A stretch of DNA of 64,000 nt from Serratia sp. PL17 (GTDB taxonomy: Bacteria > Pseudomonadota > Gammaproteobacteria > Enterobacterales > Enterobacteriaceae), in assembly GCF_017832355.1 (NCBI RefSeq), contig NZ_JAFIBY010000001.1:434001-498000 (forward strand). The letters run 5' to 3'. Within the stretch, counting starts at the first letter, position 1, and each line of letters starts with the position of its first letter. Position numbers and translations under genes: made by a program. A model generated the notes under the pieces. That model worked only from the letters and a program-made list of their open reading frames with translations. It did no database searches and had not been told where the DNA came from. This document shows positions 57,368 to 64,000 of this stretch, piece by piece.

Positions 57368-58228
57368 TTAGTGCTGTTGTTCACCACCGCGCAGATAAAT
57401 TACCCAGTAAGTCAACCCAACCAGTAAGCCGCCGCCAATGATGTTGCCTATGGTGACAGGGATCAGATTGTCGATGATAAAGTTGCTTACGGTCAGATGA
57501 GCGAATTGCTCGGGTGTTGCCCCTACGGCTTGCCAGAACTCTGGCGTGGCGAAGTTTTTAACCACGATACCCATAGGGATCATAAACATGTTTGCGATGC
57601 TGTGTTCGAAGCCGCTGGCGACAAACATACCCACCGGCAGGATCATGGCGAACATTTTGTCCATCAGGCTGCGGCCGGAGTAGCTCATCCACACCGCCAG
57701 GCAGACCATCAGGTTAGCCAGAATGCCCAGGCAAACGGCTTCAACAAAAGTGTGGTGCAGCTTGTGATCGGCGGTTTGCAGGACGTTCAGGCCCCATTGG
57801 CCATTGGCGACCATGTGTTCGCCAGAGAACCAGATGAGCGCGACAAAGAACAGTGCGCCAATCAGGTTACCGATATAGACGTTCAGCCAATTTGCACCCA
57901 GTTGGTACCAGTTGATGCGGCCGCTGGCCTTGGCGATAACAATCAGCACGGTGGACGTGAACAGGTCTGCGCCTGAAACCACCACCAGCATTAACCCCAG
58001 AGAGAAACAGATGCCGCCGACCAGTTTTGCCAAGCCGAAAGGCACACCGGCAGTGCCGGTAGTCGCAGTGATATAAAATACGAATGCGATAGAAATAAAG
58101 ACACCGGCAGTGATCGCCAAATAAAATGTTTTCAGCGGATGTTTGGTGGCTTTATACACACCTGCATCCTCAGCGATTTTCGCTGTTGCTGCAGGTAATA
58201 TCAGATCGAAGGGGTTGTCAGCTTTCAC
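57368..58228 (-). CDS. focA: Formate channel FocA
   Basis: 286 residues, pentameric inner-membrane formate/nitrite-channel family protein with six membrane spans. The start MKADNPFDLILPAATAKIAEDAGVYKATKHP and the GGICFSLGLMLVVVSGADLFTS stretch are typical. It exports or imports formate made by PflB. First gene of the operon, with an FNR site upstream. Confidence 0.96.
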   Translation of the reverse strand: MKADNPFDLILPAATAKIAEDAGVYKATKHPLKTFYLAITAGVFISIAFVFYITATTGTAGVPFGLAKLVGGICFSLGLMLVVVSGADLFTSTVLIVIAKASGRINWYQLGANWLNVYIGNLIGALFFVALIWFSGEHMVANGQWGLNVLQTADHKLHHTFVEAVCLGILANLMVCLAVWMSYSGRSLMDKMFAMILPVGMFVASGFEHSIANMFMIPMGIVVKNFATPEFWQAVGATPEQFAHLTVSNFIIDNLIPVTIGNIIGGGLLVGLTYWVIYLRGGEQQH

Positions 58229-58260
58229 ACTAACTCTCGCTTTTAAGGGTTAAAACAACG

Positions 58261-58309
58261 CAATGAGATACTAGCAAAGCAGTATAGGGTAAAAATTGAT
58301 TTGGATCAT
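58261..58309 (-). promoter_or_regulatory. FNR-dependent focA-pflB promoter
   Basis: A near-perfect FNR box, TTGAT-TTGG-ATCAT at 58296-58309, is centred at 58302.5. On the minus strand a -10 TAGTAT occupies 58268-58273, which puts the start near 58261 and the FNR site at -41.5, class II geometry. This resembles promoter P6 of E. coli pfl. The start would give a 32-nt leader to focA. Confidence 0.8.
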
Positions 58310-58711
58310 AAGGCGAGAAACTAAAGCGGTCAAAAACCGGATAATTCGCAGGGTTTATTTGGATATGTAATTGATTTTAAACAAAAAACATTTTTTTAAT
58401 GTTTATAAAAAATTTTGAATTCTAGGTTGGAACAGCACCGTTGAGGTTAAATTTTCATGCGTTTTGTCACTTTATGGCGGCGAAGGTTTAATTATCGGTT
58501 AATTATTATTTCACCGACGCGTAACAATTGCCGTTTTATTTATCTTGTTTGCCGATAAGTGCGTAATGGGTTGAAAAAAATAAAAGGAAAAGCCGGCTAT
58601 TTAACCGTCAAAATAAGGTTTTACTCTTTTTTGAAAGGGCATCGATAGAGTGGGAAAGAACGCGGTTTTGTGTCGCGCCGGCAAGGGAGTGCCGGCGCGC
58701 AGAAACTGAGA
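58310..58711. promoter_or_regulatory. focA / ycaO intergenic region
   Basis: About 400 bp without a gene. The part at 58370-58440 is very AT-rich and may hold further pfl promoters and ArcA or IHF sites as in E. coli, though none could be assigned. A GC-rich hairpin (GCGCCGGCA 58675-58683 / TGCCGGCGC 58690-58698) lies just after the ycaO stop and could stop ycaO transcription despite a poor T-run. Confidence 0.5.
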
Positions 58712-60475
58712 TTATGCCTGAGCCCAATAACGGCGTTTGGCGTTCTGCAGTTTTTCGTAGGCCGCCAACAGCGCCTGATGAGCAGGTAAGGCTTTCAAAT
58801 CGCTGTCGACAGCGAACAGACCGTTACAGCGCTCTTCGCCGCTGATAGCTGCTGAGGCAGCATCTACCGCCTCCTGACCATACATCTTCACGAAGGCCGT
58901 GTAATACTGTGCAGGATCGCGGTCAGGTTCTTGCGTCAGTAGCAGCAAGGTTTGCAGGCAACGGTAGTAGTTGCTGCGTTCCGGGCTCAATACAGAAGCG
59001 TTGAAATCCTGCGTCCACTCGGCCCAAATCAGTGCCTGGTCCATGTCGCCGCCCGCCAGAGCCAGCATTGACTTCAGCTCGCCAACGCGCAGGGTATACC
59101 AGGCGTTATCTTTACCAGAGGCAATCCCAAGCAACTCACGCACGCGCGTGAAGTCGTCCAAACCTTCATCGTCCAGGCGTTCAATCAGCGCCAGGTATTC
59201 CTGTGGCTCCCACTCACTGCCTGGCAGTGCCAGTAAGGTATCGCGCAGGTGTGCCCCCATGCTGTTGTTGGCCAGCAGAAGGTCTTCCGCAGGATAGATG
59301 TCGGACATGCCCGGCACGATGATACGGCAGGCGTAAACATCCAGGTGCTCGTAGTCAGCGATGTACACTTCAGCACCTTCTTTGTCGAAGATACTCATCA
59401 GGGTTGCGAACTCTTCCTGCGTGCTGCCGCTGAAGCTCCAGTCGACAAACGGATAATCTGCATCCTGTTTGAACATGTCCCAAGAGATTAAACCGCTGGA
59501 ATCGATAAAGTGGGTTTCCAGATTGGTGTGTTCTGCCACTTCTTCGTCGTCGAAGGTTGGCGCGGTGAACACATCCAGATCTTTCAGGCTGCGGCCTTGC
59601 AGCAGTTCCGTGACGGTACGTTCAAGTGCCACGCCAAAATCAGGGTGGGCACCGAATGACGCAAAACAGGTACCGTTAGCTGGGTTGAACAGCACGACGC
59701 AAATTACCGGGTAGTTACCGCCCAGAGAGGCATCATAAGACAGGATAGGGAATCCTTCTTCTTCCAGCTTGGCAATGGCTTCCACCACGCCCGGATAGCG
59801 GTTCAGGACCTCGGCCGGGATCTCCGGCAGGCTGATGGATTCGGCGATAATGCGGTTTTTCACATAGCGTTCGAACACTTCAGACAAGCCCTGTACCCGG
59901 GCTTCGTTAGCGGTGTTGCCGGCTGACATGCCATTGGACACGTACAGGTTACCGATGATGTTCATCGGGATATAAACGGTTTGCTGATCTGATTGACGTG
60001 CGAAAGGCAGCGCACAGATGCCGCGATCGCCGTTGCCAGATTGCAGATCGATCAGATCGCTGGCGTTAACATCTTGATCCGGGTTATAGAACGCATGCAG
60101 GCGCTCGTCGAGAATGCCGGCTGGCAGCGAGTCATCGGCTGGGATCGGGAACCATTTCTCGTTCGGGTAATGCACGAAATCGCCTTCGGCAATCTGTTTG
60201 CCCAGGTAGAAGTCGGCAAAGAAGTAATTGGTAGAGAGGCGTTCAAAGTATTCGCCCAAAGCCGAAGCCAACGCCGCTTTTTTGCTGGCGCCTTTACCGT
60301 TGGTGAAGCACAACGGGCAATCACGATCGCGGATGTGAACGGACCATACGTGTGGAACCGGGTTCAGCCATGAGGCTTCTTCGATGTTAAAACCCAGATC
60401 GCTTAATTTTTGTTGGAAACGGGCGATAGAGTCTTCCAGCGCAGCGTCTTTGCCAGGGATAAAAGTTTGCGTCAT
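58712..60475 (-). CDS. ycaO: YcaO, ribosomal S12 methylthiolation accessory protein
   Basis: 587 residues. The YcaO domain (about 20-390) is an ATP-using fold; key stretches are FTNGKGASKKAALASALGEYFERLS and GMSAGNTANEARVQGLSEVFERYVKNRII. E. coli YcaO assists RimO in beta-methylthiolation of ribosomal protein S12. A C-terminal TPR-like part follows. I start at MTQTFIPGKDAAL as in E. coli; three upstream codons are ignored. It is transcribed toward focA. Confidence 0.93.
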   Translation of the reverse strand: MTQTFIPGKDAALEDSIARFQQKLSDLGFNIEEASWLNPVPHVWSVHIRDRDCPLCFTNGKGASKKAALASALGEYFERLSTNYFFADFYLGKQIAEGDFVHYPNEKWFPIPADDSLPAGILDERLHAFYNPDQDVNASDLIDLQSGNGDRGICALPFARQSDQQTVYIPMNIIGNLYVSNGMSAGNTANEARVQGLSEVFERYVKNRIIAESISLPEIPAEVLNRYPGVVEAIAKLEEEGFPILSYDASLGGNYPVICVVLFNPANGTCFASFGAHPDFGVALERTVTELLQGRSLKDLDVFTAPTFDDEEVAEHTNLETHFIDSSGLISWDMFKQDADYPFVDWSFSGSTQEEFATLMSIFDKEGAEVYIADYEHLDVYACRIIVPGMSDIYPAEDLLLANNSMGAHLRDTLLALPGSEWEPQEYLALIERLDDEGLDDFTRVRELLGIASGKDNAWYTLRVGELKSMLALAGGDMDQALIWAEWTQDFNASVLSPERSNYYRCLQTLLLLTQEPDRDPAQYYTAFVKMYGQEAVDAASAAISGEERCNGLFAVDSDLKALPAHQALLAAYEKLQNAKRRYWAQA

Positions 60476-60623
60476 TGTCTTCACTTTTTGAGCGTACTAA
60501 AAACGCGCAATGATACGGGGTTTTGCGCTCAAGCTCCATGTATTCCTAAAGCGATGGCAAAGTCACAGTTTTTTTGTGGATAAGGACCATAATTCAGCGG
60601 GTTATCTATCATGGAGAAACCCA

Positions 60624-61670
60624 ATGAAATCAGTGAAACTCAGTGTTGTGGCGCTACTGTTGGCAGGCGCAAGCGGTTCTGCGCTGGCATTGCCAAATAT
60701 CACCCTGCTGGCGACCGGCGGTACCATTGCCGGCGGTGGCGAGTCTGCCACCAAATCGAATTACACGGCGGGTAAGCTGGGTGTGGATGCTTTGGTGAAT
60801 GCCGTGCCGGAGCTGAAAAACCTCGCCAATGTGCAGGGGGAGCAGGTAGTGAATATCGGTTCACAGGACATGAATGATGAGGTGTGGTTGAAGCTGGCGA
60901 AGAAAATCAACGCCGACTGTGCCAAGACCGATGGCTTTGTCATTACTCATGGCACAGACACGCTGGAAGAAACTGCCTATTTTCTGGATCTGACCGTCAA
61001 ATGCGATAAGCCCGTCGTGATTGTTGGCGCAATGCGCCCTGCAACGGCAATGAGTGCCGACGGCCCGTTCAATTTGTATAACGCAGTAGTCACAGCGGCA
61101 GATCCGCAATCTGCTAAACGTGGTGTGCTGGTAGCGATGAACGACAGCGTGCTGGATGCCCGCGATGTGACCAAAACCAATACCACTTCGGTACAGACTT
61201 TCCAGTCACCTAACTATGGTCCGCTTGGCTATATCCATAACGGCAAGGTCGACTACCAGCGTTCACCGCAGCGTAAGCACACGACAGAAACCCCGTTTGA
61301 CGTGTCCAGCCTGACCACTCTGCCTAAAGTCGGCATTATCTATAATTACGCCAATGCTTCTGATGCACCCGCCAAGGCGTTGATTGCCGAAGGCTATCAG
61401 GGGATCGTCAGCGCAGGGGTGGGCAACGGTAACCTGTACAAGACGGTGTTCGACACGTTGGCAACGGCTGCACATAACGGCGTTGCGGTGGTACGTTCTT
61501 CGAGAGTGCCTACGGGCTCCACGACGGAAGACGCCGAAGTGGATGACACCAAGTTTGGCTTTGTCGCCGCTGGCACGTTGAACCCGCAGAAAGCGCGGAT
61601 CCTGCTGCAATTGGCACTGACGCAGACGAAAGACCCAAAACAGATCCAGCAGATGTTCAATCAATATTGA
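60624..61670 (+). CDS. ansB: Periplasmic L-asparaginase II
   Basis: 348 residues. Signal peptide MKSVKLSVVALLLAGASGSALA, then mature LPNITLLATGGTIAGGG. The catalytic threonines are in TGGTIAG and the THGTDTLEET loop, the type II asparaginase signatures. It hydrolyses asparagine to aspartate and ammonia. I use the ATG at 60624 after TGGAGAAACC, not an upstream frame start. A hairpin GGGGGC / GCCCCC lies at 61693-61710. In E. coli ansB lies elsewhere. Confidence 0.94.
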   Translation: MKSVKLSVVALLLAGASGSALALPNITLLATGGTIAGGGESATKSNYTAGKLGVDALVNAVPELKNLANVQGEQVVNIGSQDMNDEVWLKLAKKINADCAKTDGFVITHGTDTLEETAYFLDLTVKCDKPVVIVGAMRPATAMSADGPFNLYNAVVTAADPQSAKRGVLVAMNDSVLDARDVTKTNTTSVQTFQSPNYGPLGYIHNGKVDYQRSPQRKHTTETPFDVSSLTTLPKVGIIYNYANASDAPAKALIAEGYQGIVSAGVGNGNLYKTVFDTLATAAHNGVAVVRSSRVPTGSTTEDAEVDDTKFGFVAAGTLNPQKARILLQLALTQTKDPKQIQQMFNQY

Positions 61671-61957
61671 GTTGAATGCATTTTCTTCATTCGGGGGCCT
61701 GTGTGCCCCCTAGCTATGTCGGCTGAATACAGCATAAAAAACCGCGTTAACCCACTGAATTAGCCACTGTCGCAGCGTTTTATTGCAGAAAACGCCGGTC
61801 ATTTGGCAGAGCCTGTTATTGCCGAGAGGGAGGGTTTCCCCGCGTCGGGCGAATAACCATTGCAGGCGGGGGGCGCGAGTGATAAAACCGATGGGATAGT
61901 TCGGGCGTATTTCGGTAGGCCAGTATCATTGGCGAATAGTGAATGTGGTGAGGGGAA

Positions 61958-63046
61958 ATGACTCAGGTTTATAATTTTAGCTCTGGTCCGGCCATGCTGC
62001 CGGTTGAAGTATTGCGTCGTGCGGAACAGGAATTGTGCAACTGGCATGGTCTTGGCACCTCCGTGATGGAAATCAGCCATCGCAGCAAAGAGTTTATCGA
62101 AGTTGCCCAGCAGTCCGAGCAGGACCTGCGCGATCTGCTGAAAATCCCCTCCAACTATAAAGTGCTGTTCTGCCACGGCGGTGCCCGTGCGCAATTTGCC
62201 GCGCTGCCGATGAACCTGTTGGGTGATAAAACCACTGCCGATTATATTGACGGTGGCTACTGGGCACACAGTGCCATTACCGAAGCGCAAAAATACTGCA
62301 CACCAAACACCATTGACGTAAAAACGTCTGTTGACGGCCTGCTCGGCATCAAACCGATGAAAGAGTGGCAGTTAAGCGACGATGCGGCCTATGTGCACTA
62401 TTGCCCGAATGAAACCATCGACGGCGTGGCGATCGATGAGGTTCCTGACTTCGGTGCTGATAAAGTGGTGATCGGTGATTACTCATCCACCATTTTATCT
62501 GGTCCACTGGACGTTAGCCGTTTTGGCGTGATTTACGCCGGCGCGCAAAAAAATATCGGCCCAGCAGGCCTGACGCTGGTGATCGTGCGTGAAGATCTAC
62601 TGGGTAAGGCGCGCCGTGAAGTGCCATCGATTCTCGACTACACCGTGCTGGCCGAGAACGACTCCATGTTTAATACTCCGCCGACCTTTGCCTGGTACCT
62701 GTCTGGCTTGGTGTTCAAATGGCTAAAAGAGCAGGGCGGTTTGGTGGAAATGCACAAACGCAACCAGGCCAAAGCCGAGTTGCTGTATGCAACCATTGAT
62801 AACTCCGATTTCTACCGCAGTCGCGTGGCTCTCGCCAACCGTTCCTGGATGAACGTGCCGTTCCAGTTGGCTGACTCTGCGTTGGATAAAGTGTTCCTCA
62901 GTGAAGCTGAGGCCATTGGCCTGCAGGCGCTGAAAGGGCACCGAGTGGTTGGCGGTATGCGTGCTTCCATTTACAATGCAATGCCGCTGGCCGGCGTGCA
63001 GACATTAACCGACTTTATGGCTGACTTCGAACGTCGTCACGGTTAA
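61958..63046 (+). CDS. serC: Phosphoserine aminotransferase
   Basis: 362 residues, PLP enzyme of serine and pyridoxine synthesis. The opening [22 protein letters not shown] and the PLP-lysine motif [19 protein letters not shown] are clear. It precedes aroA as in all enterobacteria. The 287-bp gap before it probably holds its promoter; no site was assigned. Confidence 0.97.
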   Translation: MTQVYNFSSGPAMLPVEVLRRAEQELCNWHGLGTSVMEISHRSKEFIEVAQQSEQDLRDLLKIPSNYKVLFCHGGARAQFAALPMNLLGDKTTADYIDGGYWAHSAITEAQKYCTPNTIDVKTSVDGLLGIKPMKEWQLSDDAAYVHYCPNETIDGVAIDEVPDFGADKVVIGDYSSTILSGPLDVSRFGVIYAGAQKNIGPAGLTLVIVREDLLGKARREVPSILDYTVLAENDSMFNTPPTFAWYLSGLVFKWLKEQGGLVEMHKRNQAKAELLYATIDNSDFYRSRVALANRSWMNVPFQLADSALDKVFLSEAEAIGLQALKGHRVVGGMRASIYNAMPLAGVQTLTDFMADFERRHG

Positions 63047-63100
63047 GCTCGGTTGCCCGCTATGAGTGGGTAGCCTTCGCTGTTGTCCTTTTGCGTTAAA

Positions 63101-63134
63101 GCGGCTCCGGCATTATTCCCGGGGCCGTTTCGTT
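63101..63134 (+). terminator. Attenuator-like hairpin between serC and aroA
   Basis: A 9-bp stem CGGCTCCGG / CCGGGGCCG (one G-U pair) with an 8-nt loop is followed by TTTCGTTT. It lies in the 115-bp serC-aroA gap and would partly stop transcription so that aroA is made at a lower level than serC. Confidence 0.68.
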
Positions 63135-63161
63135 TATCAGATTTTGGAGATTTTTGTTCAC

Positions 63162-64000
63162 ATGGTGGATTCCCTGACGTTACAACCGGTCGCTCTGGTC
63201 AATGGCACCGTCAACTTACCCGGCTCCAAGAGCGTATCCAATCGTGCTCTGCTGCTGGCTGCACTGGCTGAGGGGACGACGACGTTGACCAACTTGCTGG
63301 ACAGCGACGACGTGCGCCATATGTTGAATGCGCTACAGGCGCTGGGCGTGAGCTATCAGCTGTCTGACAATCGCACCACCTGTAAAGTTGAGGGTGTTGC
63401 CGGCCCGCTGGTGGCCAGCCAGCCGCTTGAACTCTTCCTTGGCAATGCGGGTACGGCAATGCGTCCATTGGCGGCGGCACTGTGCCTGGGCAACAATGAT
63501 GTGGTGCTGACCGGCGAACCACGCATGAAAGAACGCCCAATCGGTCATCTGGTTGATGCCCTGCGCCAGGGCGGCGCACAGATTGATTATTTAGAGCAAA
63601 CGGATTATCCCCCATTGCGTCTGCGCGGCGGTTTCCACGGTGGTGATGTGACCGTTGACGGCAGCGTATCCAGCCAGTTCTTGACCGCATTGCTGATGAC
63701 AGCGCCACTGGCTGAACAAGATACCCACATCCATATCAAAGGTGAGTTGGTTTCCAAGCCTTATATTGATATCACGCTGCACCTGATGCGTACTTTCGGT
63801 GTTGAGGTCAGCCACGACAACTATCGCGTATTCCACATTAATGGCCGCCAAAACTACCGTTCACCTGGCGACTATCTGGTGGAAGGTGATGCCTCTTCTG
63901 CTTCCTACTTCCTGGCGGCGGCGGCAATTAAGGGCGGAACCGTGCGCGTAACGGGCATTGGCAAAAAAAGCGTGCAAGGGGACACCAAGTTTGCCGACGT
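63162..64000 (+). CDS. aroA: EPSP synthase (3-phosphoshikimate 1-carboxyvinyltransferase), partial
   Basis: The N-terminal 279 codons; the gene runs off the right edge. It makes EPSP in the shikimate pathway. [18 protein letters not shown] (phosphate/shikimate binding), [16 protein letters not shown] and the [19 protein letters not shown] stretch are diagnostic. The start is the ATG at 63162 after TTGGAGATTT. Confidence 0.97.
   Translation, partial: MVDSLTLQPVALVNGTVNLPGSKSVSNRALLLAALAEGTTTLTNLLDSDDVRHMLNALQALGVSYQLSDNRTTCKVEGVAGPLVASQPLELFLGNAGTAMRPLAAALCLGNNDVVLTGEPRMKERPIGHLVDALRQGGAQIDYLEQTDYPPLRLRGGFHGGDVTVDGSVSSQFLTALLMTAPLAEQDTHIHIKGELVSKPYIDITLHLMRTFGVEVSHDNYRVFHINGRQNYRSPGDYLVEGDASSASYFLAAAAIKGGTVRVTGIGKKSVQGDTKFAD

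Noticed and set aside
61750-61770. CCCACTGAATTAGCC between ansB and serC, like the phage late motif
   Set aside because: It lacks the TTCA half of the dyad and is outside the prophage.

Overview
The window is a chromosomal segment of an enterobacterium, most likely Serratia or a close relative in the Yersiniaceae. I base this on protein similarity recalled from memory and on the gene order cydD - trxB - lrp - ftsK - lolA - rarA - serS - dmsABC(D) - ycaD - pflA - pflB - focA - ycaO - serC - aroA, which is the conserved enterobacterial order. Two departures from E. coli stand out: a glutathione transferase and a LysR regulator lie between cydD and trxB, and a periplasmic L-asparaginase II gene lies between ycaO and serC. 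No rRNA, tRNA or CRISPR array was seen.

The main event is a complete-looking Mu-like transposable prophage of about 35.4 kb (14215-49649) inserted in dmsA, the catalytic subunit gene of anaerobic DMSO reductase. The 5' part of dmsA (12125-14214) and its 3' part (49650-50017) join in frame once the phage and one copy of a 4-bp TGCA repeat are removed. The prophage ends are imperfect inverted repeats starting TGT and carry further transposase-site-like repeats (about three at each end). dmsB, dmsC and dmsD are intact downstream, and an FNR-type promoter remains in front of the broken gene.

The prophage follows the Mu plan. A leftward repressor faces a rightward early operon (Ner-like protein, transposase A, target-selection ATPase B, a run of small early genes including a DUF3164 protein and an ANR-type protein, GemA, and a Mor/C-family activator). 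Next come a secreted low-GC cargo protein, a lysis block (GH19 endolysin, holin-like protein, nested Rz/Rz1), DNA packaging (small and large terminase, portal), head genes (F, G, protease/scaffold I, decoration, major head T), tail genes (sheath L, tube M, frameshifted tail chaperone, tape measure, N, P, V/gp45, gp46, gp47, gp48), a collar-type fibre with Tfa chaperone, and a tailspike ending in a self-cleaving S74 chaperone domain.

The most interesting signals are regulatory. The same short motif, a TGAA-N4-TTCA dyad inside CCACTGAAC..., occurs exactly three times, each 24-25 bp upstream of a -10-like hexamer and directly before the lysis, protease/head and baseplate blocks. These look like the Mu-type late promoters. 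At the lysis promoter the predicted start point lies inside the left arm of a hairpin whose right arm holds the endolysin ribosome-binding site. Read-through RNA would fold and shut the gene, while late RNA would escape. The other two promoters sit so close to their start codons that leaderless mRNAs are possible. The 205-bp gap between genes G and I, almost at the physical centre of the prophage, is the place where Mu carries its strong gyrase site.

Right of the prophage, ycaD, then the leftward pflA / pflB / focA genes of pyruvate formate-lyase fermentation, ycaO, ansB, serC and the start of aroA complete the window. All functional statements come from reading the sequence and remembered family knowledge; no database search was run.
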